From assembly GCA_021798235.1 (NCBI GenBank), contig JAJZMO010000006.1, positions 1-8,967 on the forward strand: DNA of 8,967 nucleotides, given 5' to 3'. The notes below the pieces were generated by a model that did no database searches, was not told where the DNA came from, and saw nothing but the letters and a program-made list of their open reading frames with translations. Source of the stretch: Acidobacteriota bacterium. GTDB lineage: Bacteria > Acidobacteriota > Terriglobia > Terriglobales > Acidobacteriaceae. The translations under genes were made by a program, and so were the position numbers. Shown one piece after another: positions 1 to 5,639 of the stretch; within the stretch, counting starts at the first letter, position 1; each line of letters begins with the position of its first letter.

Positions 1-1574
1 AAGTGGCGCATTCCCGTCAACACCATGGCCACGCCCAGCCGGTCGGCTGCGGCGATCACTTCGGCGTCGCGCACGCTGCCGCCGGGCTGCACCACGGCGG
101 TTGCGCCCGCCTGCACGACGGTCTCCAAGCCATCGGGAAAGGGAAAAAATGCGTCGGAGGCGGCCACGCAGCCGGTCAGTGGCAACACGGCCTTCATCGC
201 GCCAAATTTTGCGGCGTCCACGCGGCTCATCTGGCCCGCGCCAATGCCCAGCGTCTGCCCGGCGCGCGCGTAGACGATGGCATTCGACTTGACGTGCTTG
301 CAGACCCGCCAGGCAAAGTGCAGCGCGTGCAGTTCGGCCTCGGTGGGCTGGCGCTGGGTCACGGTTTTCAAATCCTGTGCCGTCACCTTGCCGCGATCCA
401 CATCCTGCACCAGCAGGCCGCCAGAGATTTGCTTCACCATGCGCGTGGTCTGCGAGGGCGAGGCCTGCACCAAGCGCAGATTTTTCTTGGTGGCGAAGAT
501 GGCCTTGGCCTCTGCCGTGTAGCTGGGCGCGACGATGGCCTCAACGAAGAGCTTGGCAATCTCGGTAGCGGCTGCGCCATCGACCTCGCGGTCAATGCCA
601 ATCACCGCGCCAAAGGCCGAGACGGGATCGGCAGCCAGCGCCTTTTGATAGGCCTCCAGCACTGTGGCTCCCGTAGCCACGCCACACGGATTGGTGTGCT
701 TGATGATGGCCACGGCCGGCTGGTCAAACTCATGCACCAGCTCCCAGCAGGCATCCAAATCGACCAGATTGTTGTAGCTCAATTCCTTGCCTTGGAACTG
801 TTGCAGCCCGGCAATGCCTGCGCCGGTGCCGTCGGAGTAGAGCGCCGCGTGTTGATGCGGATTTTCGCCATAGCGCAGCGACATGGTTTGCGGGTAGGCC
901 AGGCGCAGCGTGGTGGGCAGTGGAGCTTCAGCGGCTGCTGGAAGCTGCACTGCGGCCTCTTCTTCCAGCAATTCTGGAATCGCCTCCAGCGCATTCGCAA
1001 TGCCCAGGTCGTAGGCTGCCGTCAGCGCAAAGGCCTGCTTGGCCAGCCGCCAGCGCGTGGCCCGGCACAGTTGGCCTTGGTTCGCTTGCAACTCTTCGGT
1101 TAGCGCGGCGTAGTCGGCCACGTTCGTCACCACGGCGACATCTTCAAAATTCTTCGCAGCCGAGCGCACCATCGACGGCCCGCCAATGTCGATGTTCTCA
1201 ATCAATTCGCCAAAGTGGACGCCGGGCTTGTTCAGCGTGGCCGAGAAGGCGTACAGATTCACCACCACCATGTCGATGGGCAGAATGCCGTGCGCAGCCA
1301 CGGCCTGCTGGTGCTCGGCCTTGGAGCGGATATGCAGAATGCCGCCGTGAACTTTGGGATGCAGCGTCTTGACGCGGCCATCGAGCATCTCGGGAAATCC
1401 GGTCAGCTCGGAGATGTCTTTGACTTGCAGGCCCGCAGCGCGCAGCGCCTGCGCCGTGCCGCCGGTGGAAACCAGCTCGGCCCCCAAGCCATGCAGCACG
1501 CGGGCAAAGTCCACAATGCCGCTTTTATCCGTCACGCTGAGCAGCACGCGGCGCACCGATTTCCAACCCTTCAC
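1..1574 (-). CDS. purH: Bifunctional AICAR formyltransferase / IMP cyclohydrolase (PurH), 3' end cut off
   Basis: PurH performs the last two steps of IMP synthesis in the cytoplasm: formylation of AICAR using 10-formyl-tetrahydrofolate, then ring closure to IMP. I translated the minus strand by hand and read 524 residues without a stop. The N-terminal cyclohydrolase (MGS-like) domain shows LLSVTDKSG (11-19), STGGT (36-40) and KTLHPKVHGGIL (69-80). The transformylase domain shows RYGENPHQ (234-241), QGKELSYNNL (261-270), IKHTNPCGVA (291-300, holding the catalytic Lys-His pair K292/H293), SNAIVYA (430-436) and SDAFFPFPDG (473-482). The reading ends in GMRH, where the family normally ends, so only a few residues and the stop lie outside the window. 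The start is GTG at 1574, chosen because GAGGAG stands 6 bases upstream and the conserved sequence begins within ten residues. An Ala/Glu-rich stretch (about 203-220) between the domains looks like a flexible linker. No convincing -35/-10 pair was found upstream, only AT-rich TAGAAT/TAGATT hexamers near 1610-1621. Confidence 0.97.
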   Translation of the reverse strand, partial: MKGWKSVRRVLLSVTDKSGIVDFARVLHGLGAELVSTGGTAQALRAAGLQVKDISELTGFPEMLDGRVKTLHPKVHGGILHIRSKAEHQQAVAAHGILPIDMVVVNLYAFSATLNKPGVHFGELIENIDIGGPSMVRSAAKNFEDVAVVTNVADYAALTEELQANQGQLCRATRWRLAKQAFALTAAYDLGIANALEAIPELLEEEAAVQLPAAAEAPLPTTLRLAYPQTMSLRYGENPHQHAALYSDGTGAGIAGLQQFQGKELSYNNLVDLDACWELVHEFDQPAVAIIKHTNPCGVATGATVLEAYQKALAADPVSAFGAVIGIDREVDGAAATEIAKLFVEAIVAPSYTAEAKAIFATKKNLRLVQASPSQTTRMVKQISGGLLVQDVDRGKVTAQDLKTVTQRQPTEAELHALHFAWRVCKHVKSNAIVYARAGQTLGIGAGQMSRVDAAKFGAMKAVLPLTGCVAASDAFFPFPDGLETVVQAGATAVVQPGGSVRDAEVIAAADRLGVAMVLTGMRH

Positions 1575-1711
1575 AGGCAACTCCTCAAAGTAAAAAAATA
1601 AATCCAGAAAATCTAATTCTAATGCACAAAATCTTGCAGACACGTCGAAATACATGGTAGGCTGGGCGCAGGGCGGTGGTTCCTGCCGCTTTTGGAGAAC
1701 CAAAAAACATT

Positions 1712-1798
1712 ATGAACATTGCAACTGCGCTAGAACCTCCGAGTACTTGGAGTTCCGTCCTGCGCTGTGATGTGCGTTCCGGGTCAGTTCTGCAGTAA
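1712..1798 (+). CDS. Possible 28-codon small ORF upstream of a hairpin (doubtful)
   Basis: ATG at 1712 opens a 28-residue frame beginning MNIATALEPP and ending RSGSVLQ, with TAA at 1796-1798. GGAG at 1694-1697 lies 14 bases before the ATG, too far for a good ribosome-binding site. Interest comes from position: the stop is 12 bases before the perfect hairpin at 1811, an arrangement like a leader peptide followed by a regulatory stem, some 200 bases upstream of the transporter operon. There is no run of a single amino acid that would suggest attenuation, and the frame could easily arise by chance. The product is not recognised. Confidence 0.15.
   Translation: MNIATALEPPSTWSSVLRCDVRSGSVLQ
1737..1752. 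promoter_or_regulatory. Imperfect 16-bp palindrome centred on AGTACT, possible operator
   Basis: The sequence CTCCGAGTACTTGGAG reads almost the same on both strands: CTCC and GGAG arms around a perfect AGTACT core, with one mismatched base pair on each side. Pairing continues outward through GAA/TTC if one C is bulged. Size and symmetry fit a site for a dimeric regulator, and it sits between the divergent purH and transporter units. No regulator can be named. Confidence 0.2.
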
Positions 1799-1810
1799 CT
1801 GATGAACCGC

Positions 1811-1849
1811 CTCGCTCCTTTCACAGTGCGCAACTGTGAAAGGAGCGAG
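1811..1849. repeat. Perfect 17-bp inverted repeat with 5-nt loop (strong hairpin)
   Basis: The arms 1811-1827 (CTCGCTCCTTTCACAGT) and 1833-1849 are perfect reverse complements around the loop GCGCA. This is the most stable predicted stem in the window. Neither side is followed by a T-tract, so it is not a standard intrinsic terminator. It lies about 160 bases before the first small gene of the transporter operon and so may lie in that operon's 5' untranslated region, or between the two divergent promoters. The downstream arm contains AAGGAG, which would be hidden in the folded RNA. Possible roles are an RNA regulatory stem, an RNase or protein landing site, or a dispersed repeat unit. Confidence 0.7.
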
Positions 1850-1998
1850 TGAGAATCCGCTACCCTCGTTGCGGTCTCCCACCCCCTCCTCAATTAACAC
1901 AATTCAAGTACCACGCGATCGTGCTCTGGTCTTGTGCACCGCCTTGTTTTGCAAGGTGCCCTGTGGCTATGAGCGTTTGAAAAGCGCGCGTCTTGAAA

Positions 1999-2004
1999 AG
2001 GAGG
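1999..2004 (+). promoter_or_regulatory. Strong Shine-Dalgarno AGGAGG ahead of ATG 2009
   Basis: AGGAGG, within AAAAGGAGGAACC, stands 4 bases before ATG 2009. It is the best anti-16S match in the window. It is the main reason for calling the small gene that follows and shows that translation of the transporter operon probably begins here rather than at the transporter itself. Confidence 0.6.
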
Positions 2005-2008
2005 AACC

Positions 2009-2206
2009 ATGATCCGCGCCTTCGTTTGCCCCGCTGTCCCTGGACGCAGCTTTGCAGGACGTGCCCGCTTGGAGTGCTTCTGGATTGAAACCGGAAACAC
2101 GCAGCAACCGCTCCAGTGTGTTTGGAACGCCGTGCATGAATCCGCTTCAAGTGGGTCCGGGCAAGAATCCAGCAGTCAACCCGTGGAGTATTCCCGATGC
2201 GCGTGA
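2009..2206 (+). CDS. Small cysteine-containing hypothetical protein, translationally coupled to the transporter
   Basis: This 65-residue frame begins MIRAFVCPAVPGR and has an excellent Shine-Dalgarno (AGGAGG) 4 bases before its ATG. Its TGA stop (2204-2206) overlaps an in-frame ATG of the transporter (2206-2208) as TGATG, a layout typical of coupled translation. Residues about 20-40 (RLECFWIETGNTQQPLQCVW) look like two short beta strands joined by a turn, with C23 and C37 placed to face each other; further cysteines are C7 and C64. The C-terminal third is rich in Ser, Gln and Glu and probably disordered. There is no signal peptide or membrane segment. A role in metal binding or transporter control is only a guess from its cysteines and neighbour. 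The +1 frame over the same bases is also open from 2013, so coding in this frame rests on the ribosome-binding site and overlap. I do not recognise the family. Confidence 0.55.
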   Translation: MIRAFVCPAVPGRSFAGRARLECFWIETGNTQQPLQCVWNAVHESASSGSGQESSSQPVEYSRCA

Positions 2207-3492
2207 TGAGTGGTACGCAGAACGACAAAGGCGTCGTAGTCCGGCGCTCCTGGCAAAAAAATCTTTTGACGTTTTCGATGGTTTTTGGCCCCGGTCTCAT
2301 TGTCATGGAAGCCGACAACGATGCCGGAGCTGTTTCCACCTATGTGCAGGCTGGTGCGCAATACGGCCTACACCTGCTTTGGATTCTGCTCGTGCTCTTG
2401 CCCATCTGTTATTTTGTGCAGGAGATGGTCGCCCGGCTCGGCATTGCCACGGGCAAAGGGCACGCGGCCATGATCTATGAGCGATTCGGCAAATGGTGGG
2501 GCAGGTTTTCTCTCTTTGATTTATTGGCCGTCAATTTTTTGACGCTCATCACAGAGTTTGCCGCCATATCTTTGGCGCTCAGCGTGCTGGGTATCTCGCC
2601 GTTTTTGTCTGTTCCTGTTGCCGCCATCGGCCTCATCGTAATGGTCATCAGCGGTAGTTATCTGCGTTGGGAGCGAACCGTCATTGCGCTCTGTCTTCTG
2701 GACATTGTCTGGTTTATCTTGGCGGCCAAAGTCCATCCCAACTGGGCTGCTGCCGCGCGCAGCACACTGGTTCCGGGCCTGCCACCAGGGAAAATCACCA
2801 GCAGTCTGATTTTTCTGATTATCGCAATCGTCGGTACCACCATTGCGCCCTGGCAGCTTTTCTTTCAGCAGAGTTGTGTTGCAGAAAAACGGCTTCGCTT
2901 TGCCGACTTAAAATGGGCGCGATTGGATACGCTGATCGGCGCTACCTTCACCGTCCTCGTTGCCGGAGCCATGATGCTGGTTGGCGATTTTGGCTATCGG
3001 CACGGCATCCCCTTTACCGATCCAGCTCAACTTGCCAGCGCGATGGCTCCTCTAGCCGGGGAATTGGTTCGCAAAGGCCTGCTGCTGCTGATGGTCAATG
3101 CCGCCGTTCTCGGCACCACTGCCATCTCTTTGGCCAGTGCTTGGGCGTACGGAGAAGTGCAGGGATGGGAACACTCCTTGCACAAAAAAATCTGGGAGGC
3201 TCCCGGATTTTATGCCGTGTACATCGGTTGTGTCGGGGCGGCGGCTGGCATCGTTCTCATCCCGAGAGTTCCACTGCAACTGGTCATTGTTAGCGTGCAG
3301 GTTTTTGCAGGAATCATGCTGCCCTCGGCCATTATTTTTTTGCAGCTACTGCTCAATGATCGTGAATTGCTGGGTGAGCGCTGGGTCAATCGTCCGTGGA
3401 ACAACTGGATCAACTGGACGATTATCGTGGTGCTTTTTGCCCTATCGCTGTTGCTGGCCGCACAAGTCATGCTGCCAAAACTCTTCAACTAA
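2197..3492 (+). CDS. NRAMP/SLC11-related divalent cation transporter with atypical metal-site motifs
   Basis: A 431-residue inner-membrane protein with about eleven hydrophobic spans. The SLC11 fold is visible in GPGLIVMEADNDAGAVSTY (31-49, TM1), QEMVARLGIATGKG (75-88), TEFAAISLAL (119-128) and GTTIAPWQLFFQQS (213-226, TM6). In classical MntH/NRAMP the TM1 motif is DPGN and TM6 carries MPH; Asp, Asn and Met bind Mn2+ or Fe2+. Here D42-A43-G44-A45 replaces DPGN and A217-P218-W219 replaces MPH, so the Asp remains but Asn and Met ligands are lost. Loss of these soft ligands is a feature of NRAMP-related Mg2+ transporters (NRMT), so Mg2+ or another hard ion is a plausible substrate; this is inference. 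The start ATG 2197 has GGAG 8 bases upstream; ATG 2206, overlapping the preceding stop, is an alternative giving MSGTQND. A 68-residue membrane protein follows after 27 bases. Confidence 0.92.
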   Translation: MRVMSGTQNDKGVVVRRSWQKNLLTFSMVFGPGLIVMEADNDAGAVSTYVQAGAQYGLHLLWILLVLLPICYFVQEMVARLGIATGKGHAAMIYERFGKWWGRFSLFDLLAVNFLTLITEFAAISLALSVLGISPFLSVPVAAIGLIVMVISGSYLRWERTVIALCLLDIVWFILAAKVHPNWAAAARSTLVPGLPPGKITSSLIFLIIAIVGTTIAPWQLFFQQSCVAEKRLRFADLKWARLDTLIGATFTVLVAGAMMLVGDFGYRHGIPFTDPAQLASAMAPLAGELVRKGLLLLMVNAAVLGTTAISLASAWAYGEVQGWEHSLHKKIWEAPGFYAVYIGCVGAAAGIVLIPRVPLQLVIVSVQVFAGIMLPSAIIFLQLLLNDRELLGERWVNRPWNNWINWTIIVVLFALSLLLAAQVMLPKLFN

Positions 3493-3519
3493 AACTTTCC
3501 AACGAACCGGAGGTTCCCC

Positions 3520-3726
3520 ATGGCCACGATGCAACCGTCTTACGAAGTTCAATCCTTTCGCGTGATTCATCCACTGCAGGATGCAATCGAGAAAAAATGC
3601 AGTAGCCAAGGGCTGGGACCTATGGCGATTACTCGGCCTGTGCGGGTCTCGCTGATGCTCTTGCGCGGCTACTTGATCGCAATGACGCTGCTGCTGGGCT
3701 TCTACATCTTTGGCGTGCTGCGATAG
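3520..3726 (+). CDS. Small single-span membrane protein downstream of the transporter
   Basis: A 68-residue protein starting MATMQPSYEV, with GGAGG 6 bases before the ATG. It begins 27 bases after the transporter stop and shares its strand, so it is probably the third gene of the operon. Residues 1-42 are hydrophilic (one cysteine, C27); residues about 43-66 (VSLMLLRGYLIAMTLLLGFYIFGV) are one strong transmembrane helix, followed by Leu-Arg at the C-terminus. There is no cleavable signal or lipobox. The arrangement suggests a tail-anchored or single-pass accessory subunit of the transporter, as small membrane proteins often are, but no family is recognised and no function can be assigned from sequence. 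Confidence 0.75.
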   Translation: MATMQPSYEVQSFRVIHPLQDAIEKKCSSQGLGPMAITRPVRVSLMLLRGYLIAMTLLLGFYIFGVLR

Positions 3727-3765
3727 CGGAGCGCTGGGGGTTCCGATGGAGGCGATGGTGCCGAC

Positions 3766-3869
3766 GCGGCATGTTGTCATTCTGGGTCGCTCTGCGTAGC
3801 TTGGAGACATGAGCACCCTAGGGCAGAACGGAGCGCACGAGGGCCTGCGCCGTGGCTCCGCGCGCCCGA
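3766..3869. repeat. Direct repeat, upstream copy (promoter plus 5' end of rhomboid gene)
   Basis: Bases 3766-3869 match 5541-5639 at about 92 of 99 aligned positions, with one 5-base insertion (CTCCG) in this copy. The repeat starts at GCGGCATGTTGTCATTC and ends at CGCGCCCGA. It spans 43 bases before the ATG and the first ~19 codons of the rhomboid frame. Identity is as high before the ATG as after it. Homology ends abruptly on both sides, apart from a possible TCCGAT shared about 20 bases upstream of each copy. The copies bracket the lipoprotein gene. Confidence 0.93.
3774..3802 (+). promoter_or_regulatory. Predicted sigma70-type promoter, upstream copy
   Basis: TTGTCA (3774-3779) and TAGCTT (3797-3802) are spaced 17 bases and fall inside the repeat. 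The ATG of the rhomboid remnant begins 6 bases after the -10 box, so transcription would start at or very near that ATG. In this position the promoter could transcribe the remnant and then the lipoprotein gene, whose likely start is about 180 bases on. The -35 box is 5/6; the -10 box is only 3/6 but keeps the TAnnnT pattern. Confidence 0.45.
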
Positions 3870-3895
3870 TCGAAGTGGAGCTACGAGCAGACTAG
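3809..3895 (+). pseudogene. Truncated, frameshifted 5' remnant of the rhomboid gene
   Basis: ATG 3809 opens MSTLGQNGAHEGLRRGSARP and reaches TAG at 3893 after 28 codons. Its first 16 residues match the intact rhomboid start (MSTQWQNGEHEGLRSG) at 12 positions. A 5-base insertion then shifts the frame and homology ends at 3869, well before any membrane segment or catalytic residue. It is best read as a duplicated fragment with no protease function. A short peptide could still be translated from a leaderless transcript, but there is no sign of selection for one. Confidence 0.8.
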
Positions 3896-3982
3896 GACTG
3901 ACGAAAAAAATTCCTTTCCTGCAATCCTTCTTTGTTACGATGGTACGTATCTTCTTTACATCCCTTTTCAATAGGTTCCTTC

Positions 3983-5446
3983 ATGTATAAATTTTCTACT
4001 GTTGCCGATCGCCAACACTCCGGGGGATTGGATTTGCGTTGCTCCCGGCTTTTCAGCTCTATGTGCACGCGGCTTCTGTGGATGCTGGGTATTGCGGGCA
4101 CCACGCTCCTTGCCGGATGCGGAGGTTCAGCCACCGGATCGCAAAATCCCCAAAGCGTTAGCGTGCAGGTTGCCAGCGGCAGCGTGATGCCAGCGGCCGT
4201 AGCCACACAGGTTGGGACAGGTGCATGGACAGCGGCTACACTCCAAAACGGGCAATTCACCATCGCCATTCCCGCGGACACGCAGAACTATGCGTATGCG
4301 TTCGTCTGCCCGGCAAGTTCGCAGGGCGTTGGCACGAGCAATGGCAATACGATAACGGAGATTAGTGAGTATATTTTTGAGCAAAGCGTAGGGGACGGCA
4401 CCAGTCCTACAATCAGCACTTGCCCAAACCCAAACCCTTCCCCATCTTCTCCAGCGCCCCCATCGCCCAAGGTCAATACAGTGAGCTTGACCGTGGACGC
4501 ATCAGCGATTCCCAATACGGCAGCTATTGCCACGTACAGTTCACTAAGCGCGTTTTTTTATAACCTTGGTGGATTTGATTGGCAAGATTCTCCACCTCTT
4601 TCGGGCAACAAGGGAACTTTGAACCTACAGTTGACGAGCGGAACAACCGATATTGCCGTAGTCGCATACGACCAGAACTACAATCCCTTGGCTACGTACA
4701 TTCTTTACTCCCAGACCATCCCCGGGCCTATCAATGGCGGCAATCCCGTCGTATTGAGTCCAAGCGACGCAACATCCCTCGTGACCGTGAACTATCAGAA
4801 TCCTCCCAGTGGCTGGACAAATCCTTTTTTGTTTGCGAGTTTTGTTACCCAAAACAACGGAGTATTCGTTCCCCTCGAGAACTATTCACTCTCAGGGGCC
4901 AGTTACTATGCGATTCCTGCCTCGCAACAGAAACCAGGAGGCCTCTATTGGATAGAGACAGGCGTATCCTATCCCGAAGCGAATTCAAATTTCATGGGAA
5001 ATGTTAGCGTGGGCTTAACAAGCCAGAATCCAGTCCCGTCTGTAACGCTTCCAGCCCCGCTGCCGACCTCGGATGAAGTTGCCACAGTCGCCACATGGCC
5101 CACATTCAATATTGCGTACGCCGGCTTCTCGAATCTAGGTCTTACAGCCTCGAATTGGCAGGCCACTCTGTCATGGCAAGTGCCAGATCCCTATATCTAT
5201 AGCCAGTCGCCGTCAACCTACTATTCTCTGAGTGTCATGGCGACTTCAGCGTATCTGAGTGGAGCTACAACACTCCCCGTACAGGACCTGTCGTCGATCC
5301 CAGGCTTCATAGCCCCACCCAGCACTGGGAACAGCGTGCAGTGGTCTGTATCGGTCTGGGGACAAAACGACACGAATGGATCGTCAATGCAAAGCGGCTT
5401 GGCATATGCCAATGCAGAAGTCAGTGGATCGTATACAGCGCCGTAG
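3983..5446 (+). CDS. Putative surface lipoprotein of unknown family, beta-rich with a Pro/Ser linker
   Basis: A 487-residue exported protein. Its lipobox LLAGC (C46 from this start) predicts processing by signal peptidase II and anchoring to a membrane by a diacyl-Cys. The mature part has an N-terminal beta-rich region of about 100 residues with a possible disulfide (C109 and C147), a Pro/Ser-rich linker (about 148-163, NPNPSPSSPAPPSP), and a C-terminal region of about 320 residues rich in Ser, Thr, Gly, Asn, Tyr and Trp with few charges, resembling an extracellular beta-sandwich. No enzymatic motif is seen. The start is uncertain: ATG 3983 has only a weak AGG upstream and leaves a long n-region. 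ATG 4061 would give an ideal 20-residue lipoprotein signal (MCTRLLWMLGIAGTTLLAGC) but lacks a ribosome-binding site; TATAAA at 3986-3991 could be a -10 box for that shorter form. GC is lower than in the neighbours (about 53% against 63% in sampled rows), and direct repeats flank the gene, suggesting acquisition. Confidence 0.85.
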   Translation: MYKFSTVADRQHSGGLDLRCSRLFSSMCTRLLWMLGIAGTTLLAGCGGSATGSQNPQSVSVQVASGSVMPAAVATQVGTGAWTAATLQNGQFTIAIPADTQNYAYAFVCPASSQGVGTSNGNTITEISEYIFEQSVGDGTSPTISTCPNPNPSPSSPAPPSPKVNTVSLTVDASAIPNTAAIATYSSLSAFFYNLGGFDWQDSPPLSGNKGTLNLQLTSGTTDIAVVAYDQNYNPLATYILYSQTIPGPINGGNPVVLSPSDATSLVTVNYQNPPSGWTNPFLFASFVTQNNGVFVPLENYSLSGASYYAIPASQQKPGGLYWIETGVSYPEANSNFMGNVSVGLTSQNPVPSVTLPAPLPTSDEVATVATWPTFNIAYAGFSNLGLTASNWQATLSWQVPDPYIYSQSPSTYYSLSVMATSAYLSGATTLPVQDLSSIPGFIAPPSTGNSVQWSVSVWGQNDTNGSSMQSGLAYANAEVSGSYTAP

Positions 5447-5540
5447 ATTTCCCGCAGAGCATCCCCATGCTGCGCACGTGCCCGTGCTCAATACGGGGAT
5501 GGAGTGCGGGGACTAGGACTCCGATTTCATGTCGGGACCT

Positions 5541-5639
5541 GCGGCATGTTGTCATTCTGGGCCGCTCTGCGTAGCCTAGAGACATGAGCACCCAATGGCA
5601 GAACGGAGAGCACGAGGGCCTGCGCAGTGGCGCGCCCGA
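5541..5639. repeat. Direct repeat, downstream copy (promoter and start of intact rhomboid gene)
   Basis: The partner of 3766-3869. It carries the same promoter layout and runs in frame into the full rhomboid gene, so this is probably the ancestral arrangement and the upstream copy the duplicate. Seven substitutions separate the copies: three in the 43 bases before the ATG and four after it. Some age is therefore likely, unless the fragment came from a related strain. Confidence 0.93.
5549..5577 (+). promoter_or_regulatory. Predicted promoter of the rhomboid gene, leaderless layout
   Basis: TTGTCA (5549-5554), 17-base spacer, TAGCCT (5572-5577), then six bases (AGAGAC) and ATG 5584. With the usual 6-7 bases between -10 box and start site, the mRNA would begin at the start codon. 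There is no Shine-Dalgarno in the six bases, which agrees with leaderless translation. Both boxes and both spacings are kept in the upstream copy. Confidence 0.5.

Larger units (their letters stand above)
1575..2008. other. 434-bp divergent intergenic region between purH and the transporter operon
   Basis: This spacer separates two divergently read units and must hold promoters for both. Seen in it: the purH ribosome-binding site, an AT-rich patch at 1590-1630, a near-palindrome at 1737-1752, a 28-codon open frame at 1712-1798, a perfect 17-bp hairpin at 1811-1849, and a strong Shine-Dalgarno at 1999-2004. A weak promoter-like pair for the operon is TTGTTT (about 1943) and TATGAG (about 1967), spaced 18 bases, but neither box is good. 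I recognise no known riboswitch in it; in particular I could not match the yybP-ykoY manganese-sensing core sometimes found ahead of metal transporters. Confidence 0.6.

Noticed and set aside
3..1103. Long plus-strand open frame of 366 codons opposite purH
   Set aside because: It is the antisense shadow of a well-conserved purH, full of His/Gly/Arg repeats and without a ribosome-binding site.
1799..1805. CTGATGA, the core box of hammerhead ribozymes, just before the 17-bp hairpin
   Set aside because: The following hairpin is not closed by the required GAAA segment and no stem I/III pairing was found, so this is a chance 7-mer.
1585..1893. 102-codon minus-strand frame upstream of purH
   Set aside because: It ends in the purH leader, has a low-complexity mixed composition and crosses both arms of the hairpin; no ribosome-binding site supports it.
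1849..1980. 43-codon frame starting GTG at 1849 with GGAG 3 bases upstream
   Set aside because: The Shine-Dalgarno spacing is too short and is buried in the hairpin arm, and the Pro/Cys-rich translation does not look like a real protein.
2052..2480. 142-codon plus-strand frame overlapping the transporter start
   Set aside because: It runs 280 bases into the clearly coding transporter gene in the wrong frame and starts at TTG without a ribosome-binding site; only its first part remains of interest and is listed as a finding.
5460..5501. CATCCCC/GGGGATG inverted repeat after the lipoprotein gene, with GCACGTGC in its loop
   Set aside because: The 7-bp stem has a 28-base loop and no T-tract, too weak to call a terminator.
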